From: Amycolatopsis vastitatis | Lineage (GTDB): Bacteria > Actinomycetota > Actinomycetes > Mycobacteriales > Pseudonocardiaceae | Length of the DNA: 64,000 bases | Direction of reading: 5' to 3' | Assembly: GCF_002234595.1 (NCBI RefSeq) | Contig: NZ_NMUL01000005.1 | Location: forward strand, 248,001 to 312,000 | Shown: piece by piece, positions 8,482-18,582 of the stretch | How the letters are laid out: each line of letters begins with the position of its first letter | Position numbering within the stretch: the first letter of the stretch is position 1 | Notes under the pieces: model-generated | What the model saw: only the letters and a program-made list of their open reading frames with translations | Databases searched by the model: none | Told to the model about the DNA's origin: nothing | Program-made: the position numbers and the translations under genes

Positions 8482-10152
8482 ATGCAGCAATTGCGGCTGA
8501 CCCGAACACGCCGCGTGGCCCTGATCGGGCTCGCCGGCGCGCTCGCGGTTTCGCTGTCCGCCTGTGCGGAATCCAAGCGTGACGAGGGCGCAGGGGGTGG
8601 TTCCGGGGGCACGATGATCTTCGGTGCGGCCGGTAACCCGAAGCTGTTCGACCCCGCGTTCAACGACGAGGGCGAGACCTTCCGGATCACGCGGCAGATC
8701 TTCGACACGCTGATCCAGAACAAGCCGGGCACCGCCGACCTCGAGCCTTCCCTCGCCGAGAAGTGGGAGCCGAGCAACGACGGCAAGACCTGGACGTTCT
8801 CGCTCAAGTCCGGCGTGAAGTTCTCCGACGGCACCCCGATGGACGCCGCTGCGGTCTGCGCCAACTTCGACCGCTGGTTCAACATGAAGGGCGCCGCCGC
8901 CCAGAGCCAGATGATCTACTACGGCGACGTCTTCGAGGGCTTCGCCAAGAACGAGGGCGACGCGACGGGCGACCCGGTCTACAAGAGCTGCGAGGCCAAG
9001 GACCCGGCGACCGCGGTCCTCAACCTGAACAAGGCCAAGGGCGCCTTCCCGGCCGCGTTCACGCTGCCCTCGTTCGCGATCCAGAGCCCGACCGCGATCA
9101 AGCAGTACAACGGCGACACGGTGACCCCGAACGGCGACTCGTTCACCTACAGCGAGTACGCGAACAAGCACCCGGTCGGCACCGGCCCGTTCAAGTTCGA
9201 GAGCTGGGACCAGGCCAAGGGTGAGATCACCCTGGTCAAGAACGACACCAGCCCGTCCCCGGCGAAGCTCGACAAGCTGATCTTCAAGGTCATCCCGGAC
9301 GAGAACGCCCGCAAGCAGGCGCTGAAGGCCGGCGACATCCACGGGTTCGACTACCCGAGCCCGGCGGACTACGGCCTGCTGCGCGCCGACAACGAGCAGG
9401 TGCTCATCCGCCCCTCGTTCAACGTGCTGTACCTGGGCATCAACCAGGCCAACAACCCGAAGCTGAAGGACCTGCGGGTCCGTCAGGCGCTGGCCTACGG
9501 CATCAACCGCGAGCAGTTCGTGAAGAGCAAGCTGGCCGAGGGTTCCGAGGTCGCGACCGAGTTCGTCCCGAAGGTCATCTCGGGCTACACCGACGACGTC
9601 ACGAAGTACCCGTACGACCAGCAGAAGGCGAAGGACCTGCTCAAGCAGGCCGGCGCCGAGGGTATGACCGTCAAGTTCTACTACCCGACCGAGGTCAGCC
9701 GGCCGTACATGCCGAACCCGGCGGACACCTTCACGGCGATCTCCGAGGACCTGAAGCGGATCGGCATCAACGTCGAGGCGCACGCCGAGCCGTGGAACGG
9801 TGGCTACAAGGACGACGTGCAGAAGCACGGCAAGCAGGACCTGCACCTGCTCGGCTGGACCGGTGACTACAACGACGCCGGCAACTTCGTGGGCACGTTC
9901 TTCGGTCGCGAGAAGAAGGAGTTCGGCTTCACCAACCCGCAGCTGTTCTCGGCCCTCGCCGCCGCGGACGCCTCGCCCGCCGGCGACGCGCACGCCAAGG
10001 CGTACCAGGAAGTCAACAAGCAGATCATGGACTTCCTCCCGGCGATCCCGATCGCGTACCCGACGCCGGCGATCGTGGTCGGCCCGAAGGTCAAGGGTCT
10101 GGTGGCGAGCCCGCTCACCGACGAGCGCTTCAACACCGTGACCGTCAACTGA
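8482..10152 (+). CDS. ABC importer substrate-binding lipoprotein (peptide/nickel type)
   Basis: This 556-residue lipoprotein is the extracellular receptor of the importer encoded downstream. The N terminus has a basic start, a hydrophobic core and the lipobox LSAC, with lipidated Cys28, followed by a Gly/Ser linker. The body matches the SBP_bac_5 family (FDTLIQNKPGTADLEPSLAEKW is split here as FDTLIQ and LEPSLAEKWEPSNDGKTWTF). The open frame extends upstream, but ATG at 8482 is the one that creates the signal peptide. Ligand cannot be read from sequence; peptides are most likely. Confidence 0.92.
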   Translation: MQQLRLTRTRRVALIGLAGALAVSLSACAESKRDEGAGGGSGGTMIFGAAGNPKLFDPAFNDEGETFRITRQIFDTLIQNKPGTADLEPSLAEKWEPSNDGKTWTFSLKSGVKFSDGTPMDAAAVCANFDRWFNMKGAAAQSQMIYYGDVFEGFAKNEGDATGDPVYKSCEAKDPATAVLNLNKAKGAFPAAFTLPSFAIQSPTAIKQYNGDTVTPNGDSFTYSEYANKHPVGTGPFKFESWDQAKGEITLVKNDTSPSPAKLDKLIFKVIPDENARKQALKAGDIHGFDYPSPADYGLLRADNEQVLIRPSFNVLYLGINQANNPKLKDLRVRQALAYGINREQFVKSKLAEGSEVATEFVPKVISGYTDDVTKYPYDQQKAKDLLKQAGAEGMTVKFYYPTEVSRPYMPNPADTFTAISEDLKRIGINVEAHAEPWNGGYKDDVQKHGKQDLHLLGWTGDYNDAGNFVGTFFGREKKEFGFTNPQLFSALAAADASPAGDAHAKAYQEVNKQIMDFLPAIPIAYPTPAIVVGPKVKGLVASPLTDERFNTVTVN

Positions 10153-10167
10153 TCTGACTCTCAGCCG

Positions 10168-10201
10168 GCAGGGGGTGGGTGCTACCGCACCCACCCCCTG
10201 C
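10168..10201 (+). terminator. Strong hairpin between receptor and permease genes
   Basis: Two perfect 15-base arms (10168-10182 and 10187-10201) are separated by the tetraloop TACC. It lies 15 bases after the receptor stop and 34 bases before the permease start, with no T-run. In such operons a hairpin here usually protects the receptor mRNA or partly stops transcription, so that the receptor is made in excess over the membrane parts. Confidence 0.65.
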
Positions 10202-10235
10202 GCCTGATTCCCGGGCTGGCGAAAAAGGACTGCAC

Positions 10236-11237
10236 GTGCTCCGATTTATCGTGCGTCGGCTGCTACAAGCGATCCCGACGCTCTTCATCCTGTCCATTCT
10301 GGTCTTCGCATGGTTGCGTTCCCTGCCCGGCGGTCCCGCCACCGCGCTGCTGGGTGACAAGGCAACGCCCGAGAAGGTCGCCGACCTCAACCACGTACTG
10401 GGGCTTGATCAGCCGATCTTCCTGCAGTATTTCAAGTTCCTCGGCCGGGCGATCACCGGAGACTTCGGCAACTCGCTGGTCTCGACCCAGCCGGTCAGCT
10501 CCGAAATCGTCACGTTCCTGCCCGCCACCATCGAGCTCGGCCTGACCGCGATGATCATCGCGATCGTGGTCGGCATCCCCGCGGGTTATCTGTCCGCCCG
10601 CTACCGCGGCGGCGTGATCGACAACGGTGTCATCGTGCTGAGCCTGATCGGCGTCGCGGTGCCGGTCTTCTTCCTCGGCTACATGATGCAGGACGTCCTG
10701 GCGGCCCCGCTGGGCCTGCCTTCGCAGGGACGGCAGGCCGCGGGCCTCGACGCCACGGCCATCACCAACTTCGCCATCCTCGACGGCATCATGACGAGCG
10801 AGTGGGACGCCGTCTGGGACGCGATCCGCCACCTGGTCCTGCCCGCGCTCGCGCTCGCCACGATCCCGCTCGCGGTGATCACCCGCATCACCCGCGCGTC
10901 CGTGCTCGACGTCCTCAACGAGGACTTCATCCGCACGGCGAACTCGAAGGGCCTGACCCAGCCGGTGGTGCGCCGACGGCACGTGCTGCGCAACGGCCTG
11001 CTCCCGGTGGTCACCACCATCGGCCTGCAGACCGGCGCGCTGCTCGGCGGTGCGGTGCTGACCGAGCGGGTGTTCAACTTCCGCGGCCTCGGGTTCCTGC
11101 TGGCCGAAGGCATCGAACGGCGTGACTACCCCCGGCTGCAGGCACTGCTGCTGTTCGGCGCGGTGGTGTACGTCGTGGTGAACATGCTGGTCGACATCTC
11201 GTACGGGATCATCGACCCGAGGGTGCGTGTGCGATGA
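10236..11237 (+). CDS. Peptide-type ABC importer permease, DppB/OppB-like
   Basis: The 333-residue membrane protein forms one half of the import channel. It has the typical N-terminal helix (RFIVRRLLQAIPTLFILSILVF) seen here as separate pieces, a large extracellular loop, then five helices. The ATPase-docking EAA loop is recognisable in the segment ending GGAVLTERVFNFRGLG. The chosen GTG is preceded by GAAAAAGGA, a good ribosome site; the longer open frame would put the hairpin upstream inside the gene. It overlaps the next permease by 4 bases. Confidence 0.92.
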   Translation: MLRFIVRRLLQAIPTLFILSILVFAWLRSLPGGPATALLGDKATPEKVADLNHVLGLDQPIFLQYFKFLGRAITGDFGNSLVSTQPVSSEIVTFLPATIELGLTAMIIAIVVGIPAGYLSARYRGGVIDNGVIVLSLIGVAVPVFFLGYMMQDVLAAPLGLPSQGRQAAGLDATAITNFAILDGIMTSEWDAVWDAIRHLVLPALALATIPLAVITRITRASVLDVLNEDFIRTANSKGLTQPVVRRRHVLRNGLLPVVTTIGLQTGALLGGAVLTERVFNFRGLGFLLAEGIERRDYPRLQALLLFGAVVYVVVNMLVDISYGIIDPRVRVR

Positions 11238-12157
11238 ACACTCTGCTGAACAAGAAGAAGGAACCGATCGACAAGCTCGCCGCGGCGAGCGGGCGCAGCC
11301 TCGGCGGCGAAGCGATCCGCCGGATGCTGCGCAGCCCGGTCGCGATCACCGGCGGGGTCATCACCGGCCTGTTCCTGATCATCGCGATCTTCGCGCCCCT
11401 GCTGGAGCCGAAGGACCCGAACGTCCAGTACCTCGGCGACCAGATCCGGCCGAACTACATCCCGGGCGCGCAGGCCGGGTTCCCGCTTGGCGTCGACGAC
11501 TTCGGCCGCGACTTCCTGTCGCGGCTGATCGCCGGCGCCCAGCAGACGCTGATCGTGGGTGTGCTCGCGACCCTCGTCGGCGTGCTGCTCGGTGTCATCA
11601 TCGGCGGGGTCGCGGGCGCGTTCGGCGGTTGGGTCGACACCGTCCTCATGCGACTGGTCGACGTCATGCTGTCGTTCCCGTCGCTGCTGCTGGCCATCTC
11701 GATCGCGGCGCTGTTCGCGAAGCCGAGCCAGTGGACGGTGATCCTGGCCGTGTCGATGATCGGCGTGCCGATCTTCGCCCGGTTGCTGCGCGGTTCCATG
11801 CTCTCGCAACGCGACGCCGACCACGTCCTCGCGGCGACGTCGCTCGGGGTGAAACGCGGGACGATCGTGTTCCGGCACATGCTGCCGAACTCGCTCAGCC
11901 CGGTGATCGTGCAGGCGACGCTGACGCTGGCGACGTCCATCCTGGAGGCCGCGGCGCTGTCGTTCCTCGGTCTGGGCGACCCGGACCCGTCACGGGCGGA
12001 GTGGGGGCTGATGCTGGGCAAGGCCTCGCACCAGTTCCTCGACGTCCGCCCGGAGCTCGCGTACTACCCGGCGATCGCGATCATCATCGTCGCGCTCGGG
12101 TTCACGCTGCTCGGCGAGTCCCTCCGCGAAGCCCTCGACCCGAAGAACAGGCGGTGA
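11234..12157 (+). CDS. Peptide-type ABC importer permease, DppC/OppC-like
   Basis: The 307-residue protein is the second channel subunit. It shows the cytoplasmic N-terminal extension, a first helix at about residues 35-55, the DFGRDFLSRLIAGA motif after the first extracellular segment (family form: D-x-x-GRD) and four to five further helices. The EAA loop lies in the region RGTIVFRHMLPNSL. It starts inside the stop of the DppB-like gene and ends 6 bases before the first ATPase gene, so the operon is tightly coupled. Confidence 0.92.
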   Translation: MNTLLNKKKEPIDKLAAASGRSLGGEAIRRMLRSPVAITGGVITGLFLIIAIFAPLLEPKDPNVQYLGDQIRPNYIPGAQAGFPLGVDDFGRDFLSRLIAGAQQTLIVGVLATLVGVLLGVIIGGVAGAFGGWVDTVLMRLVDVMLSFPSLLLAISIAALFAKPSQWTVILAVSMIGVPIFARLLRGSMLSQRDADHVLAATSLGVKRGTIVFRHMLPNSLSPVIVQATLTLATSILEAAALSFLGLGDPDPSRAEWGLMLGKASHQFLDVRPELAYYPAIAIIIVALGFTLLGESLREALDPKNRR

Positions 12158-12163
12158 TCCCCC

Positions 12164-13155
<992 letters not shown>

Positions 13156-13159
<4 letters not shown>

Positions 13160-14268
13160 CCCGTCCCGGTGGTGACGTGCTCCTCGAGGTCACCGGCCTC
13201 AAGGTGCACTTCCCGATCAAGAGCGGTGTCGTGTTCGACCGGACGGTCGGCCACGTCTTCGCGGTCGACGGTGTCGACCTGGCCATCCGCCGCGGCGAGA
13301 CCTACGGCCTGGTGGGCGAGTCCGGCTGCGGCAAGTCCACGCTGGGCCGCGCGATCCTGCGGCTGAACGAGCCGACCGAGGGCCACGTGGTGTTCGACGG
13401 CACCGACGTCGCCGCCCTGAAGGGGGAGGAGCTGCGGAAGGCCCGGCGCCGGATGCAGATGATCTTCCAGGACCCACTGTCCAGTTTGGACCCTCGCCAG
13501 TCGGTCGAGTCCATCCTGCTCGAGGGTATGCGCGCGCACGGCCTCGACAAGGACAAGGAAGCCACCCAGCGGCGGCTGCGGCAGCTGCTGTCGGCGGTCG
13601 GCCTGCCCGAGACGTCGTTGCGGAAGTACCCGCACGAGTTCTCGGGCGGGCAGCGCCAGCGCATCGGCATCGCGCGGGCGCTGGCCGTGGAGCCGGACCT
13701 GATCGTCGCCGACGAGCCGGTGTCCGCCTTGGACGTTTCGGTGCAGGCCCAGGTGGTGAACCTGCTGGAAGACCTGCAGGCCCAGCTCGGGCTGACCTAC
13801 GTCGTGATCGCGCACGACCTCGCGGTGGTGCGGCACATCTCCGACCGCATCGGCGTGATGTACCTGGGCGCGCTGGTCGAGGAGACCGACGCGGACTCGC
13901 TGTACCGGGACCCGCTGCACCCGTACACGCGAGCGCTGCTGTCGGCCATCCCGGTACCGGACCCGCAGGTCGAGGACACCCGCGAGCAGATCCTGCTCGC
14001 CGGTGACCTGCCCTCGCCGGCGAACCCGCCGTCGGGCTGCCGCTTCCACACGCGCTGCCCGTGGAAGCAGGCGAGCCTGTGCGACACCGACCGCCCGCAG
14101 CTGCGGGAGATCGGCGGCGGGCACCGGGTGGCGTGCCACTACGCGGAGGACATCCGCGACGGGCGCATCCAGCCGCACGAGGTGGAGCCGGAGCTGGTGG
14201 AGCTCACCGGGGCGCTGAACCCCGACCTGGGCCCGCCGGACATCGGCACCTCCGCCGAGATCCTCTGA
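13156..14268 (+). CDS. Peptide-type ABC importer ATPase, DppF/OppF-like
   Basis: The 370-residue partner ATPase carries Walker [10 protein letters not shown] at 54-62, signature FSGGQRQR at 162-169 and Walker B LIVADE at 182-187. The C-terminal [15 protein letters not shown] is of the DppF type. About 40 additional acidic residues follow that motif. I chose ATG 13156 because it overlaps the upstream stop (ATGA) and starts directly before the ATPase domain. A long hairpin after the stop ends the operon. Confidence 0.93.
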
Positions 14269-14277
14269 GGCCGCGGT

Positions 14278-14330
14278 GACGTGAATGACTCATTCCTGTC
14301 GTCTGACGACAGGAATGAGTCATTCACGTC
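14278..14330. terminator. 26-bp perfect hairpin between convergent genes (GAATGACTCATT family)
   Basis: The arms 14278-14303 and 14305-14330 are perfectly complementary around a single base. The core reads GAATGACTCATTCCTGTC on both strands. The element fills the 65-base gap between the importer operon and the convergent SnoaL-like gene, so it can act as a bidirectional terminator. Related copies occur at 33683-33727 and, decayed, at 38158-38202. Confidence 0.75.
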
Positions 14331-14333
14331 GTT

Positions 14334-14765
14334 TCAGGGCTTCAGGTCCAGCGCCGCGCTCATCGAGCCGTCCATGTAGAACGGCGTCGAGTCGTGCACG
14401 TGGGTGATCTGCCATTCGTCGTCCGCCTTGCGGAAGCAGACGGTGGAGCGGAACCACAGCTCGAACGGCTGCGGCAGGCCCTTCGGCGTCGTCGACAGCC
14501 GGTTGAGGGAGTGGCTGTAGGCGACGTCGCCGCCGACGGTGACCTCGAGGTCCCGGATTTCGTACTCGATCGGACCGTCGAAGCCGGCGAACCAGGCCTT
14601 GCGGGCTTCCACGTCTTCGCCGTGGTGGACGAGCGGCGGGGCCAGGGTGTACGCGACGACGTCCGCCACGAACTGCGCTGCGAGTGCCTCGGCGTCACGC
14701 TCGGTCATCGCCTTCGCGCGGGCGGCCATCAGTTCGCTGATCCGCTTGTCATCCTGCTCGGTCAT
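14334..14765 (-). CDS. SnoaL-like / NTF2-fold protein
   Basis: The 143-residue protein has the pattern of the NTF2-like fold: a helical start (RISELMAARAKAMTERDAEA), FVADVVAYTLAPPLVHHG, then the strands DLEVTVGGDVAYSHSLNRLS and the end WQITHVHDSTPF. These proteins bind small molecules or act as enzymes of unknown substrate; YybH/DUF4440-type is the nearest description. I chose the ATG at 14765 over an upstream start at 14834 because CAGGAGA lies 5-11 bases before it. It is divergent from the DGPF-sigma operon with 85 bases between. Confidence 0.75.
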   Translation of the reverse strand: MTEQDDKRISELMAARAKAMTERDAEALAAQFVADVVAYTLAPPLVHHGEDVEARKAWFAGFDGPIEYEIRDLEVTVGGDVAYSHSLNRLSTTPKGLPQPFELWFRSTVCFRKADDEWQITHVHDSTPFYMDGSMSAALDLKP

Positions 14766-14850
14766 GACATTCTCCTGAGGTGTCGGTGGGAGCCTTCGCA
14801 GGGGACGTAGGTGCCGCCAGGCGCATTTCGACATCCAGCGGGAGACGATC

Positions 14851-15222
14851 GTGAAATACGTGGTCCTGATCTACGGCAACCCCGAGTCCCGCGAGGCGTG
14901 GGCGGGGATGAGCGAAGAGCAGCGGGCGGCCGGGCTCGCCTACTACCAGCAGCTCAACGACGACCTCGACGAGTCCGGCGAGCGCATCGTTTCCGAGCGG
15001 CTCGCGTTCCCGGAGCTGACGAAGCGGGTCAGCGTCTCCGGCGGCGCCCCGCTGACGACCGACGGGCCGTTCGCCGAGGCCAAGGAGTTCCTCGCCGGCT
15101 TCTACCTGCTGGACTGCGCGGATTTCGACCGGGCGGTGGAGATCGCGGCGCGGATCCCGGAGGCGTCGTTCGGGGTGGTGGAGGTGCGCCCGGTGATGGG
15201 GCTGCACGGGACGGACCTGTGA
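14851..15222 (+). CDS. DGPF (YCII-related) domain protein
   Basis: The 123-residue protein shows the family hallmark TDGPFAEAKEFLAGFYLLDC in the middle (residues 70-89) and the typical start KYVVLIYGNP. DGPF proteins have a ferredoxin-like fold related to YCII. They are regularly encoded next to ECF42 sigma factors, as here, where the stop overlaps the sigma gene start by 4 bases. The role in the sigma circuit is not established; a sensor or effector enzyme is usually proposed. Confidence 0.88.
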   Translation: MKYVVLIYGNPESREAWAGMSEEQRAAGLAYYQQLNDDLDESGERIVSERLAFPELTKRVSVSGGAPLTTDGPFAEAKEFLAGFYLLDCADFDRAVEIAARIPEASFGVVEVRPVMGLHGTDL

Positions 15223-16403
15223 TCCCGGACCTCCTGCGGTCGCTCGCACCCCAGGTCCTCGCGGCGCTGGCCAGGCGGTACGGCGACTTCGACGCGTGCG
15301 AGGACGCCGTCCAGGAGGCACTGCTGGCGGCGTCGCAGCAATGGCCGGCTTCGGGGATCCCGGACCACCCGAAAGGATGGCTGATCACGACGGCGTCCCG
15401 GCGTCGCATCGAGCAGCTGCGCAGCGACGTGGCACGGCAGCGGCGGGAAGAGGCGGTGGCTTCGCAACCGGACCCGGCACCGGTCTCCGGGGTCGACGAC
15501 ACGCTGACGTTGCTGCTGCTGTGCTGCCACCCGTCGCTGACGCGGCCGTCGCAGGTGGCGCTGACGCTGCGCGCGGTCGGCGGTTTGACGACGGGGGAGA
15601 TCGCCCGGGCGTTCCTGGTCCCGGAGTCCACGATCGGCCAGCGCATCAGCCGCGCGAAGCGATCGCTACGCGGCGAGCGGTTCGTGCCGCCGTCGCCGGA
15701 CCGCCTGTCCTCGGTGCTGCAGGTGCTGTACCTGATCTTCACGGAGGGCCACACGGCGAGCTCGGGCGACGTGCTGAACCGCGTCGATCTGACGACGGAG
15801 GCGATCCGCCTCGCCCGTCAGCTGCACGCTTCGCTTCCGGAGGACGGCGAGGTCACGGGCCTGCTGGCGCTGATGCTCCTGACGGAAGCCCGCCGCCCGG
15901 CCCGGGTCTCCGAGACCGGGGCGCTGGTACCGCTGGCGCGGCAGGACCGGTCCCGCTGGACCGCCTCGTTCATCTTGGAAGGCGTTTCGCTGATCACGAA
16001 GGCGTTGTCCTCGGCCCCGGTGGGCCCGTACCAGCTGCAGGCGGCGATCGCGGCGGTCCACGACGAGGCACCCACGGCGGAGGAAACGGACTGGGCGGAG
16101 ATCCTGACGCTGTACGACCTGCTGCGGGTGGTGGCGCCGGGCCCGATGGTGACGTTGAACCGGGTGGTGGCGTTCGCCCAGGTCAACGGTCCTTCGGCGG
16201 GACTGGCGGAGCTGGCGGCGGCGGCTGCGGACCCGGCGTTGGCGGCCCACCACCGGGTGGACGCGGTCCGCGCGCACCTGCTGGAGTCGTCGGGCGACGT
16301 GGAGGGGGCGCGGGAGGCATACGCGGCCGCGGCCCGGCGGACGTTGAGCCTGCCGGAGCAGGCGTACCTGCAGTCCCGGGCGGCCGCCTTGGCCGACCGC
16401 TGA
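15219..16403 (+). CDS. ECF42-type RNA polymerase sigma factor with DUF6596 C-terminal extension
   Basis: The 394-residue protein has sigma region 2 at about residues 5-75 (RYGDFDACEDAVQEALLAA and WLITTASRRRIEQLR) and region 4 at about 105-160 (TTGEIARAFLVPESTIGQRI). A 230-residue helical C-terminal extension carries QVLYLIFTEGHTAS, TLYDLLRVVAPGPMV and LNRVVA, which define the large ECF group with DUF6596. It recognises alternative promoters under an unknown signal. No anti-sigma gene is adjacent; in this group the extension itself is thought to regulate. The GTG start overlaps the DGPF stop. Confidence 0.9.
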   Translation: MIPDLLRSLAPQVLAALARRYGDFDACEDAVQEALLAASQQWPASGIPDHPKGWLITTASRRRIEQLRSDVARQRREEAVASQPDPAPVSGVDDTLTLLLLCCHPSLTRPSQVALTLRAVGGLTTGEIARAFLVPESTIGQRISRAKRSLRGERFVPPSPDRLSSVLQVLYLIFTEGHTASSGDVLNRVDLTTEAIRLARQLHASLPEDGEVTGLLALMLLTEARRPARVSETGALVPLARQDRSRWTASFILEGVSLITKALSSAPVGPYQLQAAIAAVHDEAPTAEETDWAEILTLYDLLRVVAPGPMVTLNRVVAFAQVNGPSAGLAELAAAAADPALAAHHRVDAVRAHLLESSGDVEGAREAYAAAARRTLSLPEQAYLQSRAAALADR

Positions 16404-16961
16404 CCTGCGCTGGCCTGCGCCGCTGACCCCGCTTCTCCCCGGATCACTCTTTTCAGGTGCCTCGTCGGCGTAACGGCACGCTGAAGACACAACCGGCACC
16501 CCCATCCAGACCCCTCCCCGCAACCCCGATACGAAGCCAGAACACGGACGGCAGTACCGGGTCAAGGCACGCTTTCCCGCCTTGACGCGGTACTACCGGC
16601 CGTAGTCACAATCCGGCTTCGGGGTGGTGGGCCAACGAGTGCTTCGCGGAGCTACCTGCACTGACACGACTTTGCCGGACCCCGCCCGGCCCCATGGCGG
16701 CCCCCACTCGCCCCGGAAACACCACCCGCCCTCCCTGGGGGGCGTGCCCACGTCCAGTCTATCGGCGCCCCCCGACGGAACCGGCCGAACAGCCATTCAT
16801 CCCCAGGAGTTGTCCACATGGGGGTGACGCCTGTGGACAACTCCCGACCCCCTCCCAAAGGAGGACCCGGACCCATACCTGAGTAGGCCGCCCGAAGCGT
16901 GCGGCCCCCGGTACGCTGCGGAAAGCAGATTCCGGACGTCAGGTACCAGGGGGTACGAGCA
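16404..16961. other. 558-base intergenic region holding repeat copy A
   Basis: I see no gene here. Short frames on both strands lack codon bias and ribosome sites. Its right half contains the repeat element at 16726-16841. The remaining sequence upstream (16404-16725) shows nothing recognisable apart from C-rich runs. The promoter for the DedA gene should lie between 16842 and 16961, where CCAGGGGG precedes the GTG start. Confidence 0.6.
16726..16841 (+). repeat. Repeat copy A: conserved block plus inverted DnaA-box-like pair
   Basis: The left block (16726-16765) shares CCGCCCTCCCTGGGGG and GTCCAGTCTATCGGC with copies B and C. After a 42-base unconserved spacer come GTTGTCCACA (16809-16818) and its inverse TGTGGACAAC (16832-16841), 13 bases apart. 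TTGTCCACA is the DnaA-box consensus of high-G+C actinobacteria. This copy carries small changes in the left block compared with B and C. Confidence 0.8.
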
Positions 16962-17609
16962 GTGCACATCGACCAATGGCTGGAGGCGATCCCGCCGCTC
17001 TCGGTGTACCTGATCGTCGGCGCCGTGATCATGATCGAGAGTCTCGGCATTCCGCTTCCCGGCGAGGTCGTGCTGGTCAGCGCCGCCTTGCTCACCCTGA
17101 GCCACCCCAGTCTGAGCCCGTTGTGGGTCGGCGTCGTGGCCAGTGCCGGCGCCATCATCGGCGACAGCATCGGCTACCTGATCGGGAAAACCGGGGGGCA
17201 GCGGCTGTTCGCCTGGGCCGGCCGGAAATTCCCGAAGCACTTCGGGCCGACGCACATCGCCAACGCCGAACGGATCTTCAACAAACGCGGCATGTGGGCC
17301 GTGTTCTTCGGCCGGTTCATCGCGTTCCTGCGCATCCTCGCCGGCCCGCTCGCCGGGTCGCTGCGCATGCACTACCCGAAGTTCTTGATCGCCAACGCTC
17401 TCGGCGGCATCGCCTGGGCGGGCGGCACGACCGCCCTCATCTACTACGTCGGCGAGGTCGCCGAGAAGTGGCTCGGTGCCTTCTCCAAGTATGGCCTGGT
17501 GGCAGCCGTCGTGATCGGTGCCGTCGTCTTCGTCGTCATGAAGAAGCGCCTCGGCCGCGAGCACAAGAGCGACGCGGAAGCCCCGAAGCAGGAAGAGACC
17601 GCCGCCTAG
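16962..17609 (+). CDS. DedA/SNARE-associated family membrane protein
   Basis: The 215-residue protein belongs to the DedA family of probable lipid-handling membrane proteins (undecaprenyl-phosphate flipping is established for some members). Key features are the re-entrant IESLGIPLPGEVVLVSAALL near residue 22, GDSIGYLIGKTGGQRLF, and the family motif FFGRFIAFLRILAGPLAGSL split here as GRFIAF, R, and AGPLAGS. The GTG at 16962 is chosen as the start just before the first helix. It converges on the EamA gene with a 4-base overlap. Confidence 0.87.
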   Translation: MHIDQWLEAIPPLSVYLIVGAVIMIESLGIPLPGEVVLVSAALLTLSHPSLSPLWVGVVASAGAIIGDSIGYLIGKTGGQRLFAWAGRKFPKHFGPTHIANAERIFNKRGMWAVFFGRFIAFLRILAGPLAGSLRMHYPKFLIANALGGIAWAGGTTALIYYVGEVAEKWLGAFSKYGLVAAVVIGAVVFVVMKKRLGREHKSDAEAPKQEETAA

Positions 17610-18496
17610 ACCGCGACGAGTTCGCGCTTGGACGCGGGCCGCAGCGATCCCAGGAGCACGCCGCCGATCACGACGAGTGCGGCGCCGATCTCCAGGCCGC
17701 TCGGCCGCTCGCCCAGCAGTGCGAACGACGCCGTCAGCCCGACCACCGGCACCAGCAGCGAGAACGGCGACACGACACCGGCCGGGTTGCGGCGCATCAG
17801 CGTCGTCCACAGGCCCGAGCCGACGACCGTGCCGATCAGCACCACATACGCCAGCCCGCCGAGCGCGGTCAGCCCCGTCGGCGTCGAGAGCGTCGTCAGC
17901 GAACGCCACTGCGCGGCCGGACCCTCCATGACCAGCGAGAGCGCGAACATCGGCAGTGGCGGCACCACCGACATCCACAGCGTGAAGTGCAGCGGGTTGT
18001 CCGGGACCGCCTTCCGCGTGCTGAGGTTGCCGAACGCCCAGCTCAGCGCGGCCAGCAACGTCAGGACCATCGGCAGCAGAGCCGCGTGCGCGGACCGCTG
18101 CCACGCGATCGCGGCCATCCCGGCCACCGCCAGCGCGATCCCGGCGAGCTGGTACGGCGTGACGCGTTCGCGGAGGAAGACGGCGCCGAGGAGCACCGTG
18201 AACGGCGCCGACGCCTGCAGCACCAGCGACGCGAGGCCGGTCGGCATCCCGGTGTCCATCGCGATGAACAGGAACGCGAACTGGCCGGTGCCGAAACCGA
18301 GGCCGTAGCCGAGCAGGTGCCGCACCTTCACCTTCGGCCACGGCACGAACAGGATCGTCGGCACCGCGATGACGGCGAACCGCAGCGCACCCGCGAACAC
18401 CGGCGGGAACTGGCCGAGCGTGGCGTGGATGGCGAGGAAGTTGAGGCCCCAGAGGACGGCGACGAGCACCGCGAGCAGGCGATCACGAGGAGGCAT
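17606..18496 (-). CDS. EamA/DMT-family transporter
   Basis: The 296-residue protein has ten predicted helices in two EamA repeats (LWGLNFLAIHATLG near residue 16 and LSWAFGNLSTRKA near 150). Such transporters export amino acids or other metabolites. The gene is divergent from a LysR-type regulator with 86 bases between, so the exporter is probably controlled by it. Substrate unknown. Confidence 0.87.
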   Translation of the reverse strand: MPPRDRLLAVLVAVLWGLNFLAIHATLGQFPPVFAGALRFAVIAVPTILFVPWPKVKVRHLLGYGLGFGTGQFAFLFIAMDTGMPTGLASLVLQASAPFTVLLGAVFLRERVTPYQLAGIALAVAGMAAIAWQRSAHAALLPMVLTLLAALSWAFGNLSTRKAVPDNPLHFTLWMSVVPPLPMFALSLVMEGPAAQWRSLTTLSTPTGLTALGGLAYVVLIGTVVGSGLWTTLMRRNPAGVVSPFSLLVPVVGLTASFALLGERPSGLEIGAALVVIGGVLLGSLRPASKRELVAV

Positions 18497-18582
18497 GTCT
18501 TCACTCTGACAACGCCGACGTTGAAGGACCAGCGAATATATTTTCAGTGACCTTGTAGCAGCGCTTAACGTACGATGGTGCC
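18497..18582. promoter_or_regulatory. Divergent promoter between EamA exporter and LysR regulator
   Basis: The 86 bases include an A+T-rich stretch, GCGAATATATTTTCAGTG, rare in this DNA, and the short palindrome TAACGTACG near 18567. LysR regulators typically bind such an intergenic region and repress themselves while activating the divergent gene. No single T-N11-A site stands out. Confidence 0.5.

Noticed and set aside
16593..16865. Short frames over the repeat copies giving an IDWTWGRPP-like peptide in several places
   Set aside because: The peptide comes from the conserved DNA block; one- and two-base length changes between copies break the frame, and there is no ribosome site or codon bias.
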